From Scytonema sp. UIC 10036 (GTDB taxonomy: Bacteria; Cyanobacteriota; Cyanobacteriia; Cyanobacteriales; Nostocaceae): a stretch of DNA of 64,000 nt. The notes under the pieces were generated by a model. It saw only the letters and a list, made by a program, of their open reading frames with translations. It ran no database searches and was not told where the DNA came from. A program made the translations under genes and the position numbers. The stretch covers positions 55,124 through 119,123 of the forward strand of contig NZ_WJFC01000012.1 of the NCBI RefSeq assembly GCF_009725235.1, written 5' to 3'. Below, one piece after another: positions 48,929-59,400 of the stretch. How positions within the stretch are numbered: the stretch's first letter is position 1; each line of letters begins with the position of its first letter.

Positions 48929-49687
48929 ATGACCTCCATAACCTTAACAAATGTTATTTCTTTAACAAGATGGTTGCGGTTAAAAGAAATCTTGGTGATT
49001 GGACTGGTGGGAGGAATACCTCCAATACCAGGTAGATTTTTACGTAATGTACTTTACCGCAGCTTATTGGTACGGATGGGCAAATCTGTGCGAATTGAGC
49101 GATTTAGCGAATTTCTTGGTTCGCACCAAATTGAATTGGGCGATAGAGTACATATTGGTCAAAGCTGCTTTCTAGATGCATCTAGAGATGGCAACAAGAT
49201 TTCTTTAGGTGACCACGTTTGGCTTCATGACAATGTTCGTCTGACTGGAGATGGCATTAATGCTAGAATCTTGCTTAGAGAAAAAGTTATGCTCGAGCGT
49301 GGCAGTGATATTAAAGCTCACGATAATGGCTTGGTGGAAATTGGTAGACGCACTTATGTCGGTCCGTATTGCTGTTTTGCGGGTCCAGGTCCTATTAAGA
49401 TTGGCGAAGACTGCATGATTGCATCTCATGCAGGAATTTATGCAAACAATCATAATTTTGCAGACTTAACCCTTCCAATGAAGTCACAAGGAGTCACTTG
49501 TTACGGAATTACAATCGAAGATGATTGCTGGTTGGGTACTGGAGTTAAAATTTTAGATGGGGTGAGGATTGGTCGCGGTAGTATCATTGGTGCTGGCGCA
49601 GTTGTTACCAAAGATATCCCGCCATACTCAATTGCAGTTGGAGTACCTGCTAGGGTCATGGCTCAAAGAGATGGCAACAAAAATTAA
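48929..49687 (+). CDS. Left-handed beta-helix (hexapeptide) acyltransferase
   Basis: The ATG at 48929 (MTSITLTNVISLTRW) has AAGGG 8 nt upstream and gives 252 residues; a start at 48761 would add 56. Hexapeptide turns are clear from about residue 65 (IELGDRVHIGQSCFLD, ISLGDHVWLHDNVRL, IKIGEDCMIASHAGIYANNH) to the typical end GVRIGRGSIIGAGAVVTKDIPPYSIAVGVPARV. Catalytic His in YANNHNF is present. Family members O-acetylate sugars or other small substrates; the acceptor here is unknown. It may belong to polysaccharide modification. Confidence 0.88.
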   Translation: MTSITLTNVISLTRWLRLKEILVIGLVGGIPPIPGRFLRNVLYRSLLVRMGKSVRIERFSEFLGSHQIELGDRVHIGQSCFLDASRDGNKISLGDHVWLHDNVRLTGDGINARILLREKVMLERGSDIKAHDNGLVEIGRRTYVGPYCCFAGPGPIKIGEDCMIASHAGIYANNHNFADLTLPMKSQGVTCYGITIEDDCWLGTGVKILDGVRIGRGSIIGAGAVVTKDIPPYSIAVGVPARVMAQRDGNKN

Positions 49688-49723
49688 CGTTTATTTGAGT
49701 CGTGAGCTGTCGCTTACTGCTGA

Positions 49724-50313
49724 TTACGGTGTCGCTGCTGGCGCTGTACCTTGCTGCGCTTGAACTACTTTAATAGTGTCCAAGCTAGCTATGACTCTTT
49801 GTGAGAGTTCATCAGGTAAAGCTAGATACCCTAATTCTTCAGCATATTTACCGCCTTCATTGGATAACGCCCAACGGACAACATGCTTGATTGCTTCTGC
49901 TTTAGCAGGATTGTCATAGGTAACTGAATTGGTTGTCCTCGATTGGCTGGAAATTTTTGGCGTTCTTCCGCAGTCAGTGGTGCATCAGTCGCTCCAAAAT
50001 CTACGGTTTGAGCCAAGAACTGATTTATCCCCGCACCACTCCCAATAGATTGATAGCTAATTTGAACATTAGGATTTTGCCGATTGTATTCTGCAAACCA
50101 TCGCTGATACAAAGGAGCCGGAAACGAAGCACCCGCACCACTAATAGAGATCGTGTCACCTGTAGCTGCGCCCGGTGCTGGTGTAGTCCCTGGAGATGTG
50201 GCGGTTGGGGTTTGGGTTGGTGGTTGGCAAGAAGCCAGTCCAACTGCTAGTGCAGTGAAAGCAGTTACAACTGTCTTATGAGTCGAATTAAAACCAAAAA
50301 ACTTTAAGGGCAT
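49724..50313 (-). pseudogene. pstS: pstS (phosphate-binding protein) with internal deletion and frameshift
   Basis: The first 130 codons encode a lipoprotein-type signal (ALAVGLASC) and typical PstS sequence: SISGAGASFPAPLYQRWFAEY, SIGSGAGINQFLAQTVDFGATDAPL, FPANRGQPIQLPM. The frame then runs out. In another frame the text continues directly with TYDNPAKAEAIKHVVRWALS, EGGKYAEELGYLALP and a stop at 49724. That is the normal PstS C-terminus, so about 190 central residues are lost at about 49916-49926. ACCTATGAC at the junction may have served as microhomology. No pstCAB genes follow. Confidence 0.87.
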
Positions 50314-50433
50314 AGTTATTTTTCTCCAAAATTTAAAAATTGATAATTAACTGTGTGATATCTTAGGCAATACTTTGGAGTTATCGTCCTCCTTGTCTCC
50401 CTTGTTTGGATCTCAAATAGGATTGCTATAGTT

Positions 50434-51378
50434 GTGACTGCGATCGTATTAGCAACTGCATTAAATCAACTTGTTCTACAACTGCAAAAGTTGCATATTA
50501 AGCGTTCTCTAGCAGTTTTTTTGAGTCTTTTTATTTTATTAGCATTTCTGGTTGGCTTTTTCTGGCTGATAGTACCGCCTTTTACCGCACAATTTCAAGA
50601 ACTTCTAGCACTTGTACCTTCAGGAATCTCCAGAATTCAAGCTTGGGTGAATTATTGGGAACAACGTCTGATAGGATGGTTCCCAAACTTACCAGATATC
50701 AATGGTTTAATTCAACAAATTCCTCCTTTAATTACTCAAGCTCTAGGCAGTTCTATTGCTCTCTTCACTCTTTCTATTAATGCTATTTTAGAGTTTTTAT
50801 TAGTTCTCGTTTTAACACTTATGCTGTTAGTTAATCCTTTGCCTTATCGTAATTCGTTTATACGTCTGTTTCCCTCGTTTTACCGTCATAGAGTTGATGA
50901 AATTCTGACAAGGTGTGCTAGTGGTTTGGCAAGTTGGACGGGTGGTGCTTTAATAGAAATGGTTTTTATTGCTGGTTTAAGTGGAATAGGTTTGTGGATT
51001 TTGCAAGTACCTCTTGCTTTAGCGCATGCTGTCTTGGCAGGTTTACTTAACTTTATTCCGAATATTGGCCCAACTTTAAGTGTCGTTTTTCCAATGGTTA
51101 TTGCGCTGCTTGATGAACCCTGGAAAGCAGTTGCTGTTTTGATTTTATATATTATTATTCAGAACATCGAAAGTTATTGGCTAACTCCTACCATAATGGC
51201 AAAACAGGTAGCATTGCTACCTGCTGTTACTCTAACATCTCAAATCCTATTTACCACTTTTTTTGGGGCATTGGGGTTGTTAATGGCAATACCCTTAGCT
51301 GTCGTTGCTAAAACTTGGATAGAAGAAGTCTTATTTCAAGATGTTTTAGATAAATGGAATAATGCTTCTTCTCGTTAA
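50434..51378 (+). CDS. AI-2E/PerM-family membrane protein
   Basis: 314 residues. Several membrane helices with the AI-2E family features: VPPFTAQFQELLALVPSG, LLLVNPLPYRNSFIRLFPSFYRHRV, and the conserved GLLNFIPNIGPTLSVVFPMV and IIIQNIESYWLTPTIMAKQV. The GTG at 50434 starts inside a hydrophobic stretch: the frame is open upstream to 50359 and encodes a further helix (YFGVIVLLVSLVW) but offers no ATG, GTG or TTG. The real N-terminus may therefore use an unusual start or have been damaged. Substrate (family name aside) is unknown. Confidence 0.82.
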   Translation: MTAIVLATALNQLVLQLQKLHIKRSLAVFLSLFILLAFLVGFFWLIVPPFTAQFQELLALVPSGISRIQAWVNYWEQRLIGWFPNLPDINGLIQQIPPLITQALGSSIALFTLSINAILEFLLVLVLTLMLLVNPLPYRNSFIRLFPSFYRHRVDEILTRCASGLASWTGGALIEMVFIAGLSGIGLWILQVPLALAHAVLAGLLNFIPNIGPTLSVVFPMVIALLDEPWKAVAVLILYIIIQNIESYWLTPTIMAKQVALLPAVTLTSQILFTTFFGALGLLMAIPLAVVAKTWIEEVLFQDVLDKWNNASSR

Positions 51379-51382
51379 CTCT

Positions 51383-53464
51383 TTACCGGGGAAAATGAAC
51401 AACAATCAGAGAAATATCTCTATGACTGCGGGCGATCGCTTCTGGTTTAATTCCCACACTTGGCAACCCCAGTGTATCAGAATGAGTGCCAGCAGTTAAT
51501 ACCAGCAGATCGTCTTTTTCTACAACCCTGGAAATTTTATGAACAAAGTTTCCTCGCACTCGCTGAATTGAGACTTCTGAATTCAAACCCATGTCTTCCA
51601 AATTAAGAGATATATGCCGAGTCCGAGGCAAAATATGTACAAGTTGTAGCGATGCTTTCAGTTCTACTGCCAAAGTTTGTGCAAGTGATACTGAATGTTG
51701 AAAGACAGGAGATGATATTTCAATTTCACTAAAAGCTAAAAAGACTCGTTTTGTACTTTTAATAGGATGAGAAAACCGAGCGATAATGACTGGCATAACT
51801 GTATGATTAACAACATTATCAATTACGCTGCCAAAAAAGTTTTCTCTATATGTAGAAAAGCCTTTCCAGCCACAAACAATAACATCAGCATTGCGTTCGC
51901 GAGCAGTCCGTAAAATTCCCTTATCAACTGAGTCATCAACTCTACCAATTGGTTCAACTGCTGTCACAGCAGCATGAGCAGCAGTTTCAGCTACAGCTAG
52001 TAATTGGTTTTGTTGCGCCTTGGTACCTGCTAACCTTGGCTCTTGATTGTCAAGAATAATATGCAAAGGTAGTAAAGTTCCTCCAGTTTTTTTAACCAGA
52101 ATAAGAGCCAATTGAAGTAAATTATTTTCAGTATCAGGATTGGCAACAGGTACTAAAATGCGTAAACTTTGATTTGAAGCAAAGGGATTGTGCGATCGCT
52201 GTTTTCCACGAGAAGTTGAGGTTGTGTCATCTAACTTGACACCTTGACCCCAACGTGCTGTTATGGAAGGCGAAGCAATACAGGTGACTAAAATCATGGC
52301 AATAATGCCATTAACAGTCATTTGATCTACCAGTTTAATCTGGAAAGCTACAGTAATAGCTGCCAATGTTGATGCAGCTTGAGCCACTGAAAGACCAAAC
52401 ATAACCATGATGCTGGGAAATTTGAAACCGAAAAACTTACCCGGTGCCCATGCAGCCAAAAATTTACTAATAACTTCCGTAACTATCATCACCCCTGCAA
52501 CTAGCAAAGAGCGAGGTTCGCTCACCAGAATAGTAGGATTGATAAGCATTCCTACTGAAATGAGAAAAAATGGGACGAATAAGGTGTTGCCAATAAACTG
52601 GATGCGATTCATTAATGGACTTAATTGCGGAATGAGTTGAGTAATAGCTATTCCAGCTAAAAAAGCTCCAATAATTGGCTCAATTTCAATCAATTCTGCT
52701 GCGTAGGAAACGACAAATAAAGTCGCCAAAACAAATGTAAATTCGGCTCCTTCATCATGACCGAAACAGCGAAAAAACCATCGTCCTATTCTAGGAACTC
52801 CCCAGAGAGTAGCAAAAGTGTAGATGCTTAAAGATGGAATCAGAAATAACCAAAAACTGAGAGTTAGGCTGCCTTGATTTGCTTTAACAACAATTGCCAG
52901 AACTAAAAGCGCCAATACGTTTGTAATTAAAGTTCCTCCCAAAGTCGCAGTTATCGCCTGACTTCGCATAATTCCCAGTTTACTCACAACTGGTAATGCC
53001 AAAAGTGTATGCGAAGCAAAACAAGATGCAACCAAGATAGAGGCTAGAAATGAATAGCCTAAAAGCAGCATTGCTACTGTACCGAAAATCATGGGAAGGA
53101 TAAAAGTAGCCAGTCCAAAGACAACTGCTTTATCAGCATTGTACTTGAGGTCATCAAGGCTGGTTTCCAGCCCTGCCATAAACATCAAAAAGAGCAATCC
53201 GACTGTTCCCAGCAAAATAATTGTTTTATCCCTTTCTAAAAGGTGCAATCCATAGGGACCGACAGCCATTCCTGCTAAAATTAACCCAACAACTCCAGGA
53301 AGTTTAAACCGCTCAAATAAGAGTGGGGCAATCAACATAATTGCCATAATTATGAGGAAAACAGGAACTGGAGCAGTTATCGGAGCCTTAAAAAACACCG
53401 AAAAAGTCAAAGGTTCCCTGAGTACTTGATACCAGTTTTCCAGATGCATTCCAAAATATGCCAT
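51383..53464 (-). CDS. CPA2 cation:proton antiporter with C-terminal Usp domains
   Basis: 693 residues. The first 400 residues form a twelve-to-thirteen-helix CPA2 (KefB/NapA-like) exchanger with LPGVVGLILAGMAVGPYGL, FLMFMAGLETSLDDL and GAFLAGIAITQLIPQ. The cytoplasmic part (about 425-693) has two universal-stress-protein-like domains (SLRILVPVANPDTENNLLQLALILV and RVFLAFSEIEISSPVFQHSVSLAQTL). Na+ or K+ efflux against H+ is the family role. The gene is convergent with the AI-2E gene and divergent from the P-type ATPase, in a transporter-rich stretch. Confidence 0.93.
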   Translation of the reverse strand: MAYFGMHLENWYQVLREPLTFSVFFKAPITAPVPVFLIIMAIMLIAPLLFERFKLPGVVGLILAGMAVGPYGLHLLERDKTIILLGTVGLLFLMFMAGLETSLDDLKYNADKAVVFGLATFILPMIFGTVAMLLLGYSFLASILVASCFASHTLLALPVVSKLGIMRSQAITATLGGTLITNVLALLVLAIVVKANQGSLTLSFWLFLIPSLSIYTFATLWGVPRIGRWFFRCFGHDEGAEFTFVLATLFVVSYAAELIEIEPIIGAFLAGIAITQLIPQLSPLMNRIQFIGNTLFVPFFLISVGMLINPTILVSEPRSLLVAGVMIVTEVISKFLAAWAPGKFFGFKFPSIMVMFGLSVAQAASTLAAITVAFQIKLVDQMTVNGIIAMILVTCIASPSITARWGQGVKLDDTTSTSRGKQRSHNPFASNQSLRILVPVANPDTENNLLQLALILVKKTGGTLLPLHIILDNQEPRLAGTKAQQNQLLAVAETAAHAAVTAVEPIGRVDDSVDKGILRTARERNADVIVCGWKGFSTYRENFFGSVIDNVVNHTVMPVIIARFSHPIKSTKRVFLAFSEIEISSPVFQHSVSLAQTLAVELKASLQLVHILPRTRHISLNLEDMGLNSEVSIQRVRGNFVHKISRVVEKDDLLVLTAGTHSDTLGLPSVGIKPEAIARSHRDISLIVVHFPR

Positions 53465-53669
53465 ACGATTTTTGTTCGCTCGGGGCTAAAGGTGCTGGTT
53501 ACCTGTACTAGTTTATAACCAGATAAAATTTTTTCTGGGCATAAAAATAAATTGGTTCTAACCTCATTGTTTATCTTGCGTCACTTTCTAATCACATTTA
53601 TCTCTTAAATTCTATTTAGCTAATTTATATTGGTTCTCCAGTTGTTAATTTGTTCTACCCGGTAATTGT

Positions 53670-56423
53670 ATGGAAGCAAACAATATGACAGCATTAGTCA
53701 CACGTCAAGTACAAGAACAACAATGGCACAATCTACTTGAGCGGGAAGTCGCTCGACATTTAGACACAAATCTAGAAACAGGTTTAACTTCTGTTGAGGT
53801 GACAAAACGCCAGGAGCATTTTGGTGCTAACGAACTCAAGGGCAAACCAGGAAAAAGCCCTTTCGTCAGATTTCTCTTGCAATTTCATCAACCGCTGTTA
53901 TATATTTTGCTGGTTGCAGGTGCAATTAAGGCGTTACTGGGGCAGTGGGTGAATGCTGGAGTGATTTGGGGTGTGACGCTGATTAATGCCATTATTGGTT
54001 ATGTGCAAGAATCTAAAGCAGAAAGTGCGATCGCAGCTTTAGCCTCCTCTGTACAAACAAACGCAACCATCCTCCGCAATGGTGAAAAGGTACAAGTTCC
54101 CTCCACCGAACTCGTCCCAGGGGATATCGTACTTCTTGCGTCTGGAGATAAAGTTCCTGCCGATGTACGTCTCATACAAGCACGAAATTTACAACTCAAC
54201 GAATCTGCCCTCACCGGCGAGTCCATTGCCGTTGAAAAAGATACGGAAACTCTCCGCCCCGACACACCCCTAGCAGAACGTACAAACATGGCTTATGCTG
54301 GTAGCTTTGTCACGTTTGGTATTGGTAGAGGTATTGTTGTTGCTACTGGAGAAGCAACGGAAACCGGGCGCATCTCTCAGTTAATGGAACAAGGAACCAG
54401 CTTGAAAACTCCATTAACTCGCAAATTTGATAAATTTAGTAAAACCTTGCTGTACGTCATTTTAGGAATAGCAGCACTCGTATTTGCAGTTGGATTGGGA
54501 TACGGCTACTCTTGGGTAGAGATGTTTGAAGCGGCTGTTGCTTTTGCAGTGAGTGCTATTCCAGAAGGATTGCCAGCTGTGGTGACAGTTACCCTAGCCA
54601 TAGGTGTTTCCCGCATGGCACGGCGTCATGCTATTGTTCGCAAGTTACCAGCAGTAGAAACCCTGGGTGGTGCTACTGTTATTTGTTCGGATAAAACCGG
54701 GACTTTAACAGAAAACCAAATGACAGTACAAGCTATCTATGCGGGAGGCAAAAACTATATAGTGACTGGTACAGGTTATTCTCCCATAGGACAAATTTTA
54801 CTGGATGAAAATCCAATCAATTGGAAAAATTCCCCCGCTCTTAAAGAATGCCTAATAGCTGGGCTGTTGTGTAATAATTCTCACTTAGAAAAAAAAGATG
54901 ACCAATGGCAGGTTTTTGGCGATCCGACAGAAGGAGCATTAGTTGCTGTTGCGAGTAAAGTTGGGCTCACTCGCACCGACATCGAACAGAAAATGCCCAG
55001 GCTTGATGTGATTCCATTTGAGTCTGAATTTCAGTACATGGTAACTTTACACGAGAGAGGGACTGAAGAAAACCCCACACAAAGAACTATTTATATTAAA
55101 GGTTCGGTAGAAGCTATTCTCAATCGCTGCCCGCAAATGTTGGACTCACAAGGAAATTTAACCTCCTTGCAGGCAGAAATGGTGCATCAAGAAGTTGATG
55201 CCATGGCACATCAAGGTTTACGAGTGCTGGCTTTTGCAAAGAAATACGTGTCAGCGTCTCATGAGAGAGTAGAGCATACCGACATCAAACAGGATTTGAT
55301 TTTTCTGGGTTTGCAAGGAATGATCGATCCACCCAGAACAGAAGCAGTAAGGGCAGTGCAAGCTTGTCAAGAAGCTGGCATTAAAGTCAAAATGATTACC
55401 GGAGATCATGCTGTGACTGCAGCCGCAATTGCCTCTCGCATGAGGTTTAACAACAATGGTAAAGTTCTTGCCTTTACAGGAAGTCAACTTGCCCAAATGG
55501 ACACACACGAACTTGCTACAGCAGTGGAAGATGGGGTGGTGTTTGCTCGTGTTGCACCAGAACAAAAACTCCGTATTGTGGAAGCACTGCAGTCTAAAGG
55601 TGAAATCGTCGCCATGACGGGAGATGGTGTCAATGATGCACCAGCCCTCAGACAAGCAGATATTGGGATTGCAATGGGGGGTGCTGGTACTGAAGTTGCT
55701 AAAGAAGCCTCAGACATGATTTTAACAGATGATAACTTTGCGTCGATAGAAGCAGCTGTTGAGGAAGGGCGAACAGTTTACCAAAATTTACTCAAAGCGA
55801 TCGCATTCATCCTACCAGTGAACGGTGGCGAATCGATGACGATTTTAATTAGCGTACTGCTAGCCAGAGAGTTACCCATTTTGTCTTTACAAGTTCTGTG
55901 GTTAAACATGGTGAATTCTATAGCCATGACTGTACCATTAGCTTTTGAACCAAAATCCGAGGGGGTTATGAAACAACCACCACGCAACCCCAATCAATCG
56001 TTGCTCTCTAAAAGCTTAGTACGACGTATCCTGATAATTTCTGTCTTTAATTGGATTTTAATTTTTGGTATGTTTGAATGGATAGAACAAACCACAGGAA
56101 ATCTTGCTTTAGCTCGTACCATGGCAATTCAAGCTTTAGTTGCGGGCAGAATATTTTATCTTTTAAGCATTAGTCAATTAGGAATTGGCATTCTCAATAA
56201 TCTTCGTGGTATCAGACAAAAGATAGGAGATACACGAGCAATTGTTACAGGAATCGTTTGTACCATAGTTTTGCAAATTATTTTTAGCCAGTGGAGTTTG
56301 ATGAACAATTTATTTTCCACTGCACCATTAAACTTAAATCAATGGTTGCTTTGTTTGTTGGGAGGATTACCAATGATTGCAGTTGCAGCGATCGTGAATC
56401 GTATAACATCTTCGAGTATTTGA
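53670..56423 (+). CDS. P2-type cation-transporting ATPase (PacL-like)
   Basis: 917 residues with complete P-type ATPase landmarks: actuator TGES (LNESALTGESIAVEKD), PEGLP in TM4, phosphorylation Asp341 in CSDKTGTLT, and the hinge MTGDGVNDAPALRQADIGIAMG. The N-terminal cation-ATPase domain (WHNLLEREVARHLDTNLETGL) and the C-terminal helices of the P2 family are present. An ATG five codons further in (MTALVTRQ) is equally possible as the start. The transported ion (Ca2+ or Na+) cannot be told by eye. It neighbours the antiporter, divergently. Confidence 0.94.
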   Translation: MEANNMTALVTRQVQEQQWHNLLEREVARHLDTNLETGLTSVEVTKRQEHFGANELKGKPGKSPFVRFLLQFHQPLLYILLVAGAIKALLGQWVNAGVIWGVTLINAIIGYVQESKAESAIAALASSVQTNATILRNGEKVQVPSTELVPGDIVLLASGDKVPADVRLIQARNLQLNESALTGESIAVEKDTETLRPDTPLAERTNMAYAGSFVTFGIGRGIVVATGEATETGRISQLMEQGTSLKTPLTRKFDKFSKTLLYVILGIAALVFAVGLGYGYSWVEMFEAAVAFAVSAIPEGLPAVVTVTLAIGVSRMARRHAIVRKLPAVETLGGATVICSDKTGTLTENQMTVQAIYAGGKNYIVTGTGYSPIGQILLDENPINWKNSPALKECLIAGLLCNNSHLEKKDDQWQVFGDPTEGALVAVASKVGLTRTDIEQKMPRLDVIPFESEFQYMVTLHERGTEENPTQRTIYIKGSVEAILNRCPQMLDSQGNLTSLQAEMVHQEVDAMAHQGLRVLAFAKKYVSASHERVEHTDIKQDLIFLGLQGMIDPPRTEAVRAVQACQEAGIKVKMITGDHAVTAAAIASRMRFNNNGKVLAFTGSQLAQMDTHELATAVEDGVVFARVAPEQKLRIVEALQSKGEIVAMTGDGVNDAPALRQADIGIAMGGAGTEVAKEASDMILTDDNFASIEAAVEEGRTVYQNLLKAIAFILPVNGGESMTILISVLLARELPILSLQVLWLNMVNSIAMTVPLAFEPKSEGVMKQPPRNPNQSLLSKSLVRRILIISVFNWILIFGMFEWIEQTTGNLALARTMAIQALVAGRIFYLLSISQLGIGILNNLRGIRQKIGDTRAIVTGIVCTIVLQIIFSQWSLMNNLFSTAPLNLNQWLLCLLGGLPMIAVAAIVNRITSSSI

Positions 56424-56437
56424 ACGGAAAACTTGCA

Positions 56438-59400
56438 CTATAGGTAGGGAATTTTAATTATAAAAGTTGTCCCTTCTCCCGGCGATGATATACACTCCAA
56501 ACTGCCACCATGCTTTTCTGTTACTATCTGGTAACTTATTGATAAACCCAATCCGGTACCTTTTCCAACTTGTTTAGTCGTAAAAAACGGATTGAAAATT
56601 TTGCTTTTGACATCATTATTTATCCCAATTCCGTTATCAGTAATGCGAATAACGGCTTGTTTGCTACGATCTACCTCCGTACCAATCCAAATTGTTGGTT
56701 TATACTTTAGATTGTGATTGTTTGTCATTTGCAAACTGATACTTTTTTCTGATAAAGCATCAATGGCGTTAGTCAGCAAATGCAGAAAAACTTGATTTAT
56801 TTGACTGGCATCACAGCTAATTTTAGGTAAAATTTCGTAATCTTTAATAACCTCAATACCTTGTAGTTTTTGCTGTAAAATCATTAGGGTATTTTTTATG
56901 CCCTCATGAAGATCGACCTCTTTAACGGCTGATTCATCTAGTCGTGAAAAATTACGCAAAGATTTAACGATATCTCGAATACGTTCTGCTCCTATCTTCA
57001 TAGAAGAAAGCAATTTTGGCATATCATCTTTAATAAAATCCATATCACAGTCATCAATTTTTTCCAAAATTTCTCTACTGGGATTCGGATAGTCTTTTTG
57101 GTAAGAACTAAGTAAGTCTAGTAAGGAATCAGTATATTCAGATAAATAAGTTAAATTGACATAAATAAAGTTGATAGGATTATTAATTTCATGGGCTATA
57201 CCTGCCACTAACTGTCCTAATGAAGACATTTTTTCATGGTGTATGAGTTGAGCTTGCGTGCGTTGTAATTCTCCTAAAATAGTTTGTAACTGTTGGTTCT
57301 TATCCTCTAATTGTTGTGTTCTTTCTTTAACGCGTGTTTCTAGTGTTGCATAGAAACAACTATTTTCTATAGAAATAGCAGCTTGTGCTGATAAAATATG
57401 CAAAACTTCTAACCTATCTTTAGTAAAAGCGTGAGTGGTGAGATTATTTTCTAAGTATAAAATTCCTGTAAGTCTTCCTTGATAAATAATTGGTGATACA
57501 AGAATCGATTTTGGTCGATAAGTGACAATATAAGGATCGTGATTGAAATTGTCGTCAAGAGTGGCATCATCTAAGACTAGAGGTTTTTGAGTTCTCTCTA
57601 CATAATGAATTACAGATACAGGTAGTACTTGATGTTCTGCAATCAGAAGAGATTGTAATGTTGTAATATTTCCTTCCTCTATGAGTGAAGCTTCAATAAC
57701 TAATCGATCGTTATCTTTGGCAATGAAAAATACTTTCTGTGCGCCAGCATTTTCTTTAACTAAACACATAAGCTTTTCTAGCAAGCTGTCCAAAACAATT
57801 TCGCTACTGAGTGCTTGAGACGCTTTAACTACTGTTAAAATATCAAGAGATAAACTTTTTGTAGAAGTAGATAATTTATTAGAAAGACTGGTATGAGATA
57901 ATACTCGTTGTGATATGGGAGTTAATATGTCAGGATACCGCTCCTCTAAGTTTGTAGCTTTCGCTATTGCTCCCCAACGAATGTAGCTGTAGTGAGCTTC
58001 ATGTATATATGCTTTAGCTATTTTTTCTTTGCCTAACTCTAAATAAAATAAAGAAGCTAGTTCGTTAGCAATAGCAACTTCTTGAATGTATCCTTGAGAT
58101 TGAGCAAGAGTAATAGCACGGTCATAATAATCCATTGCTTGGTAGTTTTCCCCCCTACATCGATATATTTCTGCTTCTACCAAATAAAATTTATGTAAAT
58201 AATTCATAGGTGCTAGTTCTGCCCATTTTTGCATTTTTTCTTGATTGGCTTGTACTTGACTAAGTATATGCTTTTGTTCTGATTCTAGTTGAGAATTATA
58301 GATAACGAGTTGTATGAGAGAATCATAAAAATAAAAGATAGGAACAACAACTTGTGCCATCGCACTACTTAAATAAGTAGCTGCTATATTCGCATGAGTA
58401 CTGGCGCGATCGTACTGACCGAAGAGATAGCAAAGAATAAGTTTATATAAATGAAAAAAGTAAATCCCTAATACATCGTTTATAGCTTGATACTGTGCAA
58501 GAGATTGCTCTTCATTGTAAACCTCACCAACTAAATGACAAGCATCTTGAGAACGATCCATTAAGTTTAAAATAACTTGATAGAGCATATATTGATGACT
58601 TAACGGTTGTTCTTGTTTGGTTAAGCGAATAGCATAAATATCATTTTCTATTTTATGCTTTAAACTATTTAATTCCTCTCCTTGCCAGTATAAAGCGCGG
58701 CATTCAAACTGATAAGACCATGCTGTATATTCTAAATCTCCACTTTCCAGGCTATACTTAGCTCCTAATCTAGAAAAATGAAGCATCTCTCTTAAATGAG
58801 TTTTCCAATGAAAAAGAAAATTGCTAGCATAAAATAAGACTTTACCATGGATACCTTGATTGATATTTGATGCTAAATTAAGTGCTATTGTTCCAAATTC
58901 ATAGCCTAATTCATAATTATTAAGCAAACCGCATTGAATAAGCCCATAAGCTGCATAAGCAATAGCAGATGAAGAACAGTTTCCGTGAAGTAAAGATAAT
59001 TTTATTCGCAACAAGTTGATTAACAGCATCAGTTTGGGAGAGACTGAATAAGCTGCAGTGGAGATTGTATCTAAAATTTCCATAGCTGCTATGGAATTTA
59101 GATCGGTCATTGTAGGTAAATTCAGTAAACTTTGAAGATTATATCTGGGAATCAAGGATTCTGTTTCTGTCAGTACCTGATTCACGAACTCATCAGTTAG
59201 CTCTTCAGGAAAATCTATCTCTAGTTTCTTGAGAGTTTGCAATCCAATTTCTAACGATTCTTGTAGTTTTTTTTGAGCTATAGCTGTAAGAATTCTTAAA
59301 TTATAAACTTTAATTGTATCTAGTAAACAATTTGCTTTTTGAATAACAATATTTGCTAAGTGATGCATCTGTTCAAAATCACCGCATAGATACGCAGCTT

